Assembly: GCA_964562165.1 (NCBI GenBank)
Contig: CAZLRZ010000005.1
Coordinates: 1 to 35,884, forward strand
Reading direction: 5' to 3'
Source: JAKQLP01 sp964562165
GTDB lineage: Bacteria > Patescibacteriota > Dojkabacteria > B142 > OLB20
DNA length: 35,884 bases
Below, one piece after another: positions 23,588 through 31,957 of this stretch. The translations under genes were made by a program, and so were the position numbers. The stretch's first letter is position 1. Every line of letters begins with the position of its first letter. The notes below the pieces were generated by a model. That model did no database searches and was not told the DNA's origin. It saw only the letters and a program-made list of their open reading frames with translations.

Positions 23588-24658
23588 ATGACATTTTGGA
23601 ATAAATACTATAAAAAGATAATAGGATTATCTCCAATGGACGGCGTAAGCGACGAACCATTTAGATATATTACTAATCATTATAGCCGTCCAGACGTAAC
23701 CTATACGGAATTTGTTAATGTGGACGGCCTCATCCATGCGCCAAACCCAATAGTCGATAAATTACTTTACGATAAAATTGAACGCCCGATTGTAGCTCAA
23801 TTTTTTGGAAACGATCCAAAGCTTTTTGAATATGCTGCAATTTTGGCTATTGAACTGGGGTTTGACGGAGTCGATATAAATATGGGCTGTCCTTCCAAAA
23901 ATGTGGCCGAAAGAGGCGCAGGAGCTGGCTTAATCAAAACACCGGAGGTTGCTCAAAAAATCATCTTTGCAGTTAAAAAAGCTGTAAAGGATTATTCCGA
24001 AAGTTCCAAAGACTTACTGCCTGAAAAATTACAAATTAAACTTAAAGCTACTAAAAAAGAATTCGAAAGACTAGGGCTAACCTGCAACATAAATAAAGAT
24101 ATCGCAGTATCAGTTAAAACTAGAATTGGATATGTTGAAAATGAAATCGAACGATGGATTCCATATTTAATTGAATGCGAACCAGACTGTATCGCTATTC
24201 ACGGCAGGACTTTTAAACAGATGTACACCGGAAGTGCCAATTGGGATGTTATTCAAAAAGCTGCTAGTTTAATCAAATCAAAAAACCCAAAGATCATTGT
24301 TCTAGGCAATGGAGATGTTTCTTCGTATAACGAAGGCATTGAGAAATCAGAAATGCACAATTTAGATGGAGTTTTAATTGGCAGAGCAGCACTTGGGAAA
24401 CCTTGGATTTTTAGCGAAGAAATTACTGCTGAACCAAAAAATGCTGAAGAGCTTTTTAAGATAATTCTTGAGCATTCTACCCGCCACGAAGTCTTTTTTG
24501 GTGAAAATATTTTGCCCTTAAGAAAACATTTGGCTTGGTATATCAAATCTATGGAAGGTGCGGCTGTACTACGTAATGAACTCGTCCGGGTAAATAACTA
24601 CAAAGAAATTCGAGATATTTTTGTAAAATATCTTGACAAAGTAGCTTATACTAAATAA
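23588..24658 (+). CDS. dus: tRNA-dihydrouridine synthase
   Basis: The 356-aa flavoenzyme reduces uridines in tRNA D loops. The TIM-barrel carries the family's LSPMDGVSD start (14-22), QFFGNDP, the catalytic C101 in NMGCPSKNV, VSVKTRIGY, the IHGRTFKQMYTGSANW segment and the FMN-phosphate site LIGRAALGKPW. It is longer than a typical DusB because of a charged insertion of about 35 residues (roughly 137-172) before the KTRIGY strand. It follows tmk closely. Confidence 0.94.
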   Translation: MTFWNKYYKKIIGLSPMDGVSDEPFRYITNHYSRPDVTYTEFVNVDGLIHAPNPIVDKLLYDKIERPIVAQFFGNDPKLFEYAAILAIELGFDGVDINMGCPSKNVAERGAGAGLIKTPEVAQKIIFAVKKAVKDYSESSKDLLPEKLQIKLKATKKEFERLGLTCNINKDIAVSVKTRIGYVENEIERWIPYLIECEPDCIAIHGRTFKQMYTGSANWDVIQKAASLIKSKNPKIIVLGNGDVSSYNEGIEKSEMHNLDGVLIGRAALGKPWIFSEEITAEPKNAEELFKIILEHSTRHEVFFGENILPLRKHLAWYIKSMEGAAVLRNELVRVNNYKEIRDIFVKYLDKVAYTK

Positions 24659-24694
24659 TCTTTTACAATATAAAAAGGTTAAATTTCTTAAAAA

Positions 24695-24889
24695 ATGAGC
24701 GACGATAATATTTATGCAGACGACGACGATACTTCCTCATCAGCTGCAGTATCAGATGTAACTTCAAAAGCCGATGATGGTGATGAATATTACGATCCCG
24801 AAGAAGCTGGTCTTAGTGATTTTGATTTCGGTGCAGAAGATATCAAAATTACAGAAGAAGATCCAAACGAAATGAATGACGTCGAATAA
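24695..24889 (+). CDS. Small, highly acidic protein
   Basis: A 64-aa product made largely of Asp, Glu, Ser and Ala, with a DDDD run near the N-terminus and a central DEYYDPEEAG. It is probably intrinsically disordered. No family is recognised. It has its own ATG 36 bp after dus and ends 84 bp before trigger factor. The frame and composition are unlike random AT-rich DNA (few Lys, Ile or Phe), which supports a real gene. It could be a chaperone client-like, RNA-mimic or assembly factor, but nothing in the sequence decides. Confidence 0.7.
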   Translation: MSDDNIYADDDDTSSSAAVSDVTSKADDGDEYYDPEEAGLSDFDFGAEDIKITEEDPNEMNDVE

Positions 24890-24928
24890 TTAATCCCCGC
24901 ATAAGTCATTTACCAAATTAAGCTATGC

Positions 24929-24937
24929 TGATATACT
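24929..24937 (+). promoter_or_regulatory. Putative extended -10 promoter of trigger factor
   Basis: TGATATACT, close to the TGATATAAT seen before tRNA-Lys and at 18753, lies 37 nt before the ATG at 24974. A leader of about 30 nt without Shine-Dalgarno sequence results. Confidence 0.45.
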
Positions 24938-24973
24938 TATCTCTTGTATTTAAGTATATTTACATTTTTTACT

Positions 24974-26032
24974 ATGGAGAAAAGCTATTCCTACACAAAA
25001 GATTCAACTAAGGGAGGAGAAATTGAATTAACTATTAAAGTAAATTCAGAAAAGTTCCTTTCAACAAAAGAAAAGGTATATAACAAATTATCACAGGATG
25101 TAACCCTTCCAGGATTTAGACCTGGCAAAGCTCCTAGAGCCTTAATTGAAGCCCAGATTTCCAGCCAGGTTTACGACGAAACACTAAACAGATTAATCCC
25201 TGAAATAACTTCTGAAATTTTAGAGGAAACAAAATTAACTCCTCTTAACCAAGTCCACTATGACTTAGTAAAATTCACAGATGCAGAGGGGATAGAATTT
25301 AAAGCCCACTTTGTAGAATTGGTAGATGTTAAACTCCCCGATTTCTCAAAAATTAATGTTAAAAAAGAAGAAAAAGCAGTTAAAGATGAAGACATTGCCG
25401 CAGAAGTCACAAAGATAGTTCAATACTACAAAAACGCGCAAAAGTCACAGGAGAAAAAAGAAGAAGGTAAAGAGGAAGTTAAAGAACCTGAAATTACAGC
25501 CAAAGATATTACCGACGAAACAATCAAATCATTGAATTTAGGCTTTACCACTTTAAAAGAACTTCAAGATCAAGTTAGAAAAGAAATTGAAAACACTAAC
25601 AAAAAGAACTCCGAAATTACTTGGCTAGACAGCATAATCAAAGAGGCCGTTAAACTTTCAAAAATTACAGCTCCTAAAGTATTAGTTGAAGAAAGCGTCA
25701 GCGCAAAAGAAAAAGACTATGTTAAAAAACTAGAAGATCTTAACCTCAAACTAGATGAGTTTTTGAAAGTACAAAACACTACTATCGAGAAATTAAGAGA
25801 AGGATGGATAAAAGAAACCGAAAGCCGATTCTCTGAAGAATTATTGCTATTGCATATAATTAAGGATCAAAAGATCACAATTGAAGACAATGAAATTGAT
25901 TCTGAACTAGCTAAAATCACAGACGAAAAGACCAAAAGTCAGCTCGAAACCGATGAAGGCAAAAGATATTTAGTCACTGTTCTTCTACAACAAAAAGCAA
26001 TTGCCTGGTTAAAAAGCCAAATTAATAAATAA
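24974..26032 (+). CDS. tig: Trigger factor lacking the PPIase domain
   Basis: This is the ribosome-bound chaperone for nascent chains. With the ATG at 24974 it has 352 aa; the frame also opens at a TTG 30 bp upstream, but the MEKSYSYTKD start matches the family's first strand. The ribosome-docking signature GFRPGKAP is at 47-54. After about residue 120 the FKBP-type PPIase domain normally present (about 90 residues) is missing. A Lys/Glu-rich linker (around EKKEEGKEEVKEPE) leads straight into the helical C-terminal domain. It runs 6 bp before recF. Confidence 0.88.
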   Translation: MEKSYSYTKDSTKGGEIELTIKVNSEKFLSTKEKVYNKLSQDVTLPGFRPGKAPRALIEAQISSQVYDETLNRLIPEITSEILEETKLTPLNQVHYDLVKFTDAEGIEFKAHFVELVDVKLPDFSKINVKKEEKAVKDEDIAAEVTKIVQYYKNAQKSQEKKEEGKEEVKEPEITAKDITDETIKSLNLGFTTLKELQDQVRKEIENTNKKNSEITWLDSIIKEAVKLSKITAPKVLVEESVSAKEKDYVKKLEDLNLKLDEFLKVQNTTIEKLREGWIKETESRFSEELLLLHIIKDQKITIEDNEIDSELAKITDEKTKSQLETDEGKRYLVTVLLQQKAIAWLKSQINK

Positions 26033-26038
26033 AAACAA

Positions 26039-27133
26039 TTGGTAATAAAGAAGTTAGAAATAAATAATTTCAGGAATCTTGATCTGAAATTTGTGCCGCA
26101 ACAAGGCTTTAATCTAATATTGGGTAAAAACGGCACAGGCAAATCAAACTTCCTTGATGCTATATACCATTTAAGTCTGGCAAAATCTTTTAAGCCCTAT
26201 ACACTAAAAAACAACGTCAACTTTGACAATCCCGAATTTGCTTTAATCGAGGCTCTTGTAGAAGAAGATGAGATTGAAAAACAATTAAAAATTGTTTTTG
26301 CCACAACCCCCGATATTGACTACGAAAAGAAGAGGCTTTTTGTTAACACCAAGGCTACAACAAAGGCTAAATTCATCAATAACATAACAGTAATACTTTT
26401 TGCCCCACACAATACAAATTTACTAACTAGCTCCCCTGATATTAGAAGGCTTGAGCTTGATGATTTTGCGTCTTCGTTTGATTTTAAGTACGCAATCACT
26501 TTAGGAGATTATAAAGAATTGATAAAGTCCCGTAACAGCCTATTAAGAGCCTTATCCGAAGGCAATGGCAACCCAAACCAATTAGACTATTGGGATTCAA
26601 AGTTAATTCAATTGGGCTCAAAACTTATTATTGAAAGAAAGAATCTTATTAGTAAACTTAATCCAATCCTCACAAGTAAAGCAAAATCTCAATTTAACGA
26701 AAAGTTAAACAGTTTAAAAATTGAATATATTACAAAATTCAATTCGGATAATCCCGAAAAAGAGCTTGAGATTAAAATCCGTGAAAACAGATTCAAGGAA
26801 ATCGCAGTTGGACAAACGCTTTACGGCCCTCACAAAGATGATTTTATGGTTTTAAATAACGGAAAAGATCTAAAACTTTTTGGATCAAGAGGACAACAGC
26901 GAATTTCCACACTGCTATTTAAACTTTCGATGTGGCAACATATTTTTGACACAAAAAAAATCAAGCCAATAGTACTACTTGATGACGCAATGGCAGAACT
27001 GGACAATGAAAACAAATCCAGCCTCGAAAAGATAATCGAAGAACTAGATACGCAAACCTTTATTGCAACAACACATTTCGAAGATTATTCGAAAAAACTC
27101 CAGGAGAAAATGGAAATATTAGAGCTTGAATAG
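26039..27133 (+). CDS. recF: RecF, DNA gap-repair ATPase
   Basis: The 364-aa SMC-like protein helps load RecA at single-strand gaps. The start is TTG at 26039, giving MVIKKLEINNFRN, the normal RecF opening. Walker A is GKNGTGKS (29-36), the family's LYGPHKDDF is present, signature GSRGQQRIS, and Walker B is PIVLLDDAMAELD. Length is typical. The usual dnaA/dnaN/gyr neighbours are absent; here it follows tig. The last 15 bp overlap the convergent zinc-ribbon gene. Confidence 0.93.
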   Translation: MVIKKLEINNFRNLDLKFVPQQGFNLILGKNGTGKSNFLDAIYHLSLAKSFKPYTLKNNVNFDNPEFALIEALVEEDEIEKQLKIVFATTPDIDYEKKRLFVNTKATTKAKFINNITVILFAPHNTNLLTSSPDIRRLELDDFASSFDFKYAITLGDYKELIKSRNSLLRALSEGNGNPNQLDYWDSKLIQLGSKLIIERKNLISKLNPILTSKAKSQFNEKLNSLKIEYITKFNSDNPEKELEIKIRENRFKEIAVGQTLYGPHKDDFMVLNNGKDLKLFGSRGQQRISTLLFKLSMWQHIFDTKKIKPIVLLDDAMAELDNENKSSLEKIIEELDTQTFIATTHFEDYSKKLQEKMEILELE

Positions 27134-27487
27134 ACTTTCAATGTCGGCCTTCTTTGATTTTGAAGGAATGGTATTGAAAACGTCTAAAGCATCATCTTCA
27201 GTAATAGCTTCATTACCTGCAAAGTATTGAATTTCGGAATCACCCTCAAGGTCAATGTTTAATGGCATTTTTTGAGTCCCTAATACGCCATTTACAGGGT
27301 TCATTACATTTAAGACATAATTGTTCTTACAAACCTGACAAGTCAAATGTAGCACAACACCTTGAGGTGTTGACTTGATAACGTTGAAATCAGCTTCTGA
27401 ATATTTTGCTCCACAATTATCACAATGTTTTGGTGCAATTGTTAAAAAGTGCTTTATTAAATTGTCTTTGTTATTATCGATGTCCAT
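27119..27487 (-). CDS. Zinc-ribbon protein, unknown function
   Basis: The 122-aa product carries two CxxC knuckles, C22/C25 (CDNC) and C50/C53 (CQVC), with strands between them, forming a probable zinc ribbon. The C-terminal half is acidic and ends in a helix (SKKADIESLFKL). No signal peptide or membrane helix. It follows the IscU/SufU-like gene by 21 bp on the same strand and is the last gene of that run. The family is not one I can name; nucleic-acid or protein binding would be typical of such ribbons. Confidence 0.72.
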   Translation of the reverse strand: MDIDNNKDNLIKHFLTIAPKHCDNCGAKYSEADFNVIKSTPQGVVLHLTCQVCKNNYVLNVMNPVNGVLGTQKMPLNIDLEGDSEIQYFAGNEAITEDDALDVFNTIPSKSKKADIESLFKL

Positions 27488-27508
27488 AATAAAAGTATAG
27501 CCTAATTC

Positions 27509-27883
27509 TTATTTACGTTCAAGGTAATCTGCGATTGCCTTCTTCAGAGTTTCTAATCCGAGACCCGCACATTTTAGTCTTGATAAAGTTAATTCAACAC
27601 CAAGAAGTTCTACTATTTTCTCTAAATTAATCTTTAAAATATCATCAATCGATTTATTTTTAACAAATTCACTTAATACCGACATACTGGCAATAGCCAC
27701 AGAACAGCCTTCTCCACTAAATTTTATATCTTCAATTTTACTATCATCGATTTTTAAGAATACCTCGATAGAATCTCCACAGCTAAGGTTTTCGAGTTTT
27801 GCTTTTGAAGAATACTTCTCAAGGATTCCAAAGTTTCGTGGGTTTTCGTAATTGTCGATTAGTTTTTCTTGGTATATATTCAT
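27509..27883 (-). CDS. IscU/SufU-type iron-sulfur scaffold protein
   Basis: The 124-aa product has the three cluster cysteines C35 (SCGD), C60 (GCSVAIAS) and C105 (KCAGLGLETL), plus D37. Spacing between the second and third Cys (45) is like IscU, without the 18-20 residue SufU insertion. The Lys-Cys before the third site and the lack of LPPVK resemble SufU. It assembles Fe-S or passes sulfur; the ferredoxin at 29893 is one possible client. No cysteine desulfurase or SufBCD gene is in the window. It lies 7 bp after the STT3 gene. Confidence 0.88.
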   Translation of the reverse strand: MNIYQEKLIDNYENPRNFGILEKYSSKAKLENLSCGDSIEVFLKIDDSKIEDIKFSGEGCSVAIASMSVLSEFVKNKSIDDILKINLEKIVELLGVELTLSRLKCAGLGLETLKKAIADYLERK

Positions 27884-27890
27884 ATACTTA

Positions 27891-29822
27891 TTATATCACC
27901 TCGAATAGTTTAACTCCTCCGTATGAATCCGCTTCTATGTGTAAAAGCTTGAAGTGCTTTAAATCATTTAGCGGCACAGATGAGGATTTAGGATCGACGC
28001 TGTAATATGTTGCGCCGGGACTGGTTTTTCTAGCTTCTTCAAATGAAGGATACATTGTTGCTTTGCTGTTTTTATCTATAGTGAATACTTTCCCTGATTG
28101 TGTTGCTAATCCATTAAAAGTATACAACCTTGAAAACATCCTTTGGTAAAATTCTTGATCATAGAAAATGCCGCTTTTGTCGCTATATGAAGCTTTTGTG
28201 ATTCCAAATTCCGAATCTTTTCCAACCTGAGAAAGATAATAATAATATTTTGAATAATCCAGTTCTTTTGTGATTATGTATTTGATGTTTTTGTCTTTTG
28301 CGTAGTTGTAGGCTTTTTCTTCGTCCTGCAATAAAAAGAACTCTATTGGCTTTATGCTATTACAGAAATTGGGTTCAGCAAGTATGGGCTGACCGGCAAG
28401 ATATGTGTATAAATAACCCAATTGCCAATCCGCAAGAACCCCTACTCTGTTTGTGCTTTGGACGTCTTGTTCAGGGATATTAGTTTTCATCCAGGTAGCC
28501 ATTTTGTAATCGGCATTTGTGAAAGCAAGACTGCTCTGCTGATTTTGGAGATCGCTAATCCAACTAATATTAAAAGTTATTAAGAATCCGATAATTACCA
28601 CGACTAGATATTTAAAAAGATTCGGATTAGTAAATACTAAATAGGCTGTTGAAATAGCTGAAAAGACAACAAAATAGTATTCTGAGCGGATTCTGTGGAA
28701 GGATAAAGCAGCAATAAACAAACCAAAAACCCCAATAATAAAAGTCTTGGCTTTAAACATTTTAATTAATCCCCAAATCGATAGGGCAAAAAGAATTAAT
28801 TGAAAAAGCACGACGTTAGGTGGCAATAACGTTATTTCACTGTAAATCGCAAGCATCGGTTGGGCTTCGCTTACTACGGGGCCATCACTTTTTTGCCCTA
28901 TAAATCCGAAAACAATAATCATTAGTTTGTTCAAAAAGTCACCAAAAAACATTGAGATAAATATTAAAACACCGGCCATAAAGAGGATTGAAACAAGGAG
29001 CCTTTTAGAAATGCTTTTAAATTTAAAATTCACAAATGCCGAAAATAGAATCGCTAAAATCCCAAGGATCGAAATCCCAATACTCTGCTGATAATTAGCC
29101 CAAAGTCCAGCGGGGATTTGTAGCAATAAAAATACAATATTTATAATTGTGATCTTTTTAGAAACCACCGGTTCTTTAATGTAGTAAAGGACTATTGCGA
29201 ATACCAGCAACAAAACTATCAAGGAGGTTTGGCTCCAAGTTAATTGATAAATCGCAAAGGAAACCCCACTGGCTATTGCCCAATATATATTTTCGCGATT
29301 CCATGCCTTTATCAAAAAATATAAACCGATTGTTAATAAGGCTACTTCTAGAATATGCCTATCACCGAATCCAAAATATGAACGCGCTAAATATTGAATG
29401 CCGGTAAATGAAATTACCCCCAGCCCTATATATATAGCCTTCCAGCTTTTTGGAATTAATTCCATTAATATTAATAAAACAAAAACACTCACAACTAATG
29501 CAAGAATCGGGGACAAAAATGCAGTAACTGAATCTAAAGTGCCAAAACCCATGGAACTTAGGCCTGATAATAGGAATGGATAAAGTATAGCTTCCTTTTG
29601 ATTATGATATCCGTCAGGGAAACATATATTTTGATCTACTTCAGGAAGAAATCCATTTTCGTTTATTAACTGAGCTTGCCTTGTGAAGAAATATGCATCA
29701 GCACCTTTAAGCTGAACCATATTGTCTGTTATTACGCTTGAATAATTAAGGAATCTCAAAAAGAATCCCAACAGTATTACTAATGATATAATTATGCCAA
29801 TAACAAACTTGTTCTCTTTCAT
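27891..29822 (-). CDS. STT3/AglB/PglB-family oligosaccharyltransferase
   Basis: The 643-aa protein has about 12-13 membrane helices followed by a soluble C-terminal domain. It would transfer a lipid-linked glycan to asparagine in exported proteins. Visible sites are D42 in KGADAYFFTRQ (first metal loop), D154 in FGFGDRHILE, the external-loop motif VSEAQP with E319 (as in archaeal EAQP forms), and ADWQLG (464-469) in the place of the WWDYG sequon-binding motif. That last motif is degenerate but positioned correctly, after ATWMKTNIP. The polyprenyl-phosphate sugar synthase and GtrA genes lie 0.4-2.5 kb away on the other strand. Confidence 0.88.
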   Translation of the reverse strand: MKENKFVIGIIISLVILLGFFLRFLNYSSVITDNMVQLKGADAYFFTRQAQLINENGFLPEVDQNICFPDGYHNQKEAILYPFLLSGLSSMGFGTLDSVTAFLSPILALVVSVFVLLILMELIPKSWKAIYIGLGVISFTGIQYLARSYFGFGDRHILEVALLTIGLYFLIKAWNRENIYWAIASGVSFAIYQLTWSQTSLIVLLLVFAIVLYYIKEPVVSKKITIINIVFLLLQIPAGLWANYQQSIGISILGILAILFSAFVNFKFKSISKRLLVSILFMAGVLIFISMFFGDFLNKLMIIVFGFIGQKSDGPVVSEAQPMLAIYSEITLLPPNVVLFQLILFALSIWGLIKMFKAKTFIIGVFGLFIAALSFHRIRSEYYFVVFSAISTAYLVFTNPNLFKYLVVVIIGFLITFNISWISDLQNQQSSLAFTNADYKMATWMKTNIPEQDVQSTNRVGVLADWQLGYLYTYLAGQPILAEPNFCNSIKPIEFFLLQDEEKAYNYAKDKNIKYIITKELDYSKYYYYLSQVGKDSEFGITKASYSDKSGIFYDQEFYQRMFSRLYTFNGLATQSGKVFTIDKNSKATMYPSFEEARKTSPGATYYSVDPKSSSVPLNDLKHFKLLHIEADSYGGVKLFEVI

Positions 29823-29862
29823 AATAAAGTAAGGATAACATATTTGCGGTTTTTATTAAATT

Positions 29863-29871
29863 TGATATATT
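29863..29871 (+). promoter_or_regulatory. Putative extended -10 promoter of the ferredoxin gene
   Basis: TGATATATT matches the window's repeated extended -10 pattern and lies 22 nt before the ATG at 29893. A weak -35 (TTGCGG, 29844-29849) precedes it by 16 nt. The 70-bp divergent spacer must also hold the STT3 promoter. Confidence 0.4.
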
Positions 29872-29892
29872 AAAGTTATATTCTAAAAAACT

Positions 29893-30177
29893 ATGTCAAC
29901 GACAATTACAAAATCCGAGGATCAAATAGTTCATAATGCAACTAATACAAATAGCAAGTATCGTGTGGAAATCAATCGAGAGATCTGTATCGGAGCAACT
30001 AGTTGTGTTGCAATTGCCGGTAATTCTTTTAAATTAGACGAACAAAATAAAGTTTTAATAGTTGAAGGCGATTGGGATAGTGATGAAATCATAATGGCAG
30101 CTGCACAATCTTGCCCAGTTTTTGCGATTAAAATTTTTGACAAAGAAACTAATAAACAAATTTTTCCTGAAACCTAA
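29893..30177 (+). CDS. Ferredoxin with a [3Fe-4S]-type motif
   Basis: The 94-aa product is a short single-cluster ferredoxin with a 22-residue polar N-terminal extension. The cluster motif is C32-IG-A35-TS-C38, with the last ligand C74 in SCPVFAI. The second Cys of the usual CxxCxxC is Ala, the pattern of [3Fe-4S] ferredoxins such as those serving cytochromes P450. The surrounding NSFKLDEQNKV is typical of this family. It carries single electrons in the cytoplasm; no redox partner is adjacent. GT2 starts 8 bp downstream, so it may be co-transcribed with glycosylation genes. Confidence 0.88.
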   Translation: MSTTITKSEDQIVHNATNTNSKYRVEINREICIGATSCVAIAGNSFKLDEQNKVLIVEGDWDSDEIIMAAAQSCPVFAIKIFDKETNKQIFPET

Positions 30178-30185
30178 AGAAACCT

Positions 30186-30872
30186 ATGCCAAAGCTTTCG
30201 ATAATAATGCCTGTGTTCAATGAACTTTCGACTGTTGAAGAAGCAGTTAAAAGAATAATTGCTTTGCCAATTGATAAGGAACTAATAGTCTTCGATGATT
30301 TTTCTACCGATGGGAGTCGTGAAAAACTAATTGAACTTCAAAATAGATATCCATTTATTCTTTTACAACATAAAACCAATCTGGGCAAAGGACGTGGCGT
30401 AATTGACGCATCAACCCATGCAACCGGAGAATATTTAATTGTTGAAGATTCTGATTTGGAACTTAATCCCGAAGATATCTTGAAAATGCTGAAAATCATT
30501 GAAGATGATCCTTCTATTGATTTAGTTAACGGTGATAGAAAGATCATATCATCTGCTAAAGTTAACCTAGTATCAGTTTTTGCTAACTTTGTTACCCGAG
30601 TACTTATTTTTATACTTTACGGTAAATCTCTTAAAGACATTTTAAGTAGCTATAAATTATCTAAACTGGAAAAATTTAAAAAACTAGGAATTAAGGCTGA
30701 TCGCTTTGGATTTGAAAGTGAATGGATTTTAAGGAGCTTAAAAAAGAAGTATAAAATCTTAGAAATGGACATTGAATACAAGCCAAGAACACAGAAAGCT
30801 GGTAAAAAAATTAATATTTTAGATGGTTTTGAGATTATCTGGACCATTATTAAATTACGATTTTCTAAATGA
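30186..30872 (+). CDS. GT2 glycosyltransferase, polyprenyl-phosphate sugar synthase type
   Basis: The 228-aa GT-A enzyme resembles dolichol/undecaprenyl-phosphate mannose or glucose synthases. It has IIMPVFNE (6-13), DDFSTDGS (37-44), the metal-binding DSD at 88-90 in VEDSDLELNPEDI, NGDRKI, and FGFESEW near the acceptor site. It lacks the C-terminal membrane helices of some relatives. It would charge a polyprenyl phosphate with one sugar for use outside the membrane. It overlaps the GT4 gene by ATGA, with GtrA, a common partner of such synthases, two genes on. Confidence 0.88.
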   Translation: MPKLSIIMPVFNELSTVEEAVKRIIALPIDKELIVFDDFSTDGSREKLIELQNRYPFILLQHKTNLGKGRGVIDASTHATGEYLIVEDSDLELNPEDILKMLKIIEDDPSIDLVNGDRKIISSAKVNLVSVFANFVTRVLIFILYGKSLKDILSSYKLSKLEKFKKLGIKADRFGFESEWILRSLKKKYKILEMDIEYKPRTQKAGKKINILDGFEIIWTIIKLRFSK

Positions 30873-31957
30873 AAACAATTGGAATAGATTATTCTCCCGC
30901 TCAGAATAACCCTGCAGGAATCGGCCAATATACTTTTAATCTAACCAAAGAATTAATTTCAACCGATAAATCAAATTCATATATTCTGTATTCTCATAAG
31001 CCTATAAATGAATTTGAACTTCCTCCAAATACAAGGAACATTGTTTTTCCACTTAACCCTATACTACCCGGTAAGGGTTTTAGATACATGACGCAAGTTA
31101 AAAAGTCATTGTTAAAGGAAAAAGCAGATTTATTAATATCATATTCAAATCATAGTTTAGCTTTATTATTCAATAAAACCATTTTGTTCATTCACGACTT
31201 AGCTCCAATTAAATATGCAAAGTTTTTCACCCATTCGGCAAGATTCTTTTATCCAATAACAACAAAACTTGCTTGTAAAAAAGCATTAAAAATTATTACT
31301 GTGTCTGAAACCATCAGGAAGGAAATTATTGAATATACAGGCATTACGCCTTCAAAAATCGACGTTATTTATCCTTCACTTAACAAGGAATTAATTAATA
31401 AACCATTAAAAAAATCCAAAGTAGAAATTCCAGAAAAGTATCTTCTAAGTATTTCTACACTAGAACCTCGAAAAAACTATATAACTGCGATCAGAGCCTT
31501 TAAAAAAGTATCAATTGAATTTCCAAAATTAAAATATTTGATTATCGGTAAAAAAGGCTGGTATTACGATAAGATCTTTAAAGTAGTAGATGAACTTAAA
31601 CTTCAAAACAAAGTAGTTTTTCTTGGATATCAAGACGATGAGACGACTTCAAATATTCTAAAAAAGGCCTCTGCCTTAGTTTATTTAAGTGAATACGAAG
31701 GTTTTGGAATGCCTCCAATGGAAGCAATCAATTTTAAAATACCTGTGATAATTAGCGATATCCCTGTATTAAAAGAGGTTTATAAAGATGTAGCGACTTT
31801 TGTTGATTTAAATAATTTAGATAAGATTTCTGAAGCCTTGATAGATGTCATCAAAAAGCCTAAAGTAGTTGATGGAATTAAAAGGGAGGATTTACTATCA
31901 AAATTTACCTGGGAAAATTCTGCAAATAAACTATTAAATATAATCAAAAAAGCATGA
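30869..31957 (+). CDS. GT4-family glycosyltransferase
   Basis: The 362-aa GT-B enzyme starts with GIDYSPAQNNPAGIGQYT, the donor/acceptor loop of mannosyltransferase-like GT4 proteins. It carries STLEPRKNY at the domain junction and the E-x7-E motif in SEYEGFGMPPMEA. It transfers a sugar from a nucleotide donor to a glycan or lipid at the cytoplasmic face. It is translationally coupled to both neighbours through ATGA overlaps (30869-30872 and 31954-31957), so the three proteins likely work on the same glycan. Confidence 0.9.
   Translation: MKTIGIDYSPAQNNPAGIGQYTFNLTKELISTDKSNSYILYSHKPINEFELPPNTRNIVFPLNPILPGKGFRYMTQVKKSLLKEKADLLISYSNHSLALLFNKTILFIHDLAPIKYAKFFTHSARFFYPITTKLACKKALKIITVSETIRKEIIEYTGITPSKIDVIYPSLNKELINKPLKKSKVEIPEKYLLSISTLEPRKNYITAIRAFKKVSIEFPKLKYLIIGKKGWYYDKIFKVVDELKLQNKVVFLGYQDDETTSNILKKASALVYLSEYEGFGMPPMEAINFKIPVIISDIPVLKEVYKDVATFVDLNNLDKISEALIDVIKKPKVVDGIKREDLLSKFTWENSANKLLNIIKKA

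Noticed and set aside
24944..24973. TTG start giving trigger factor ten extra residues
   Set aside because: The extra MYLSIFTFFT does not match the family; the ATG at 24974 does, and a promoter lies at suitable distance.
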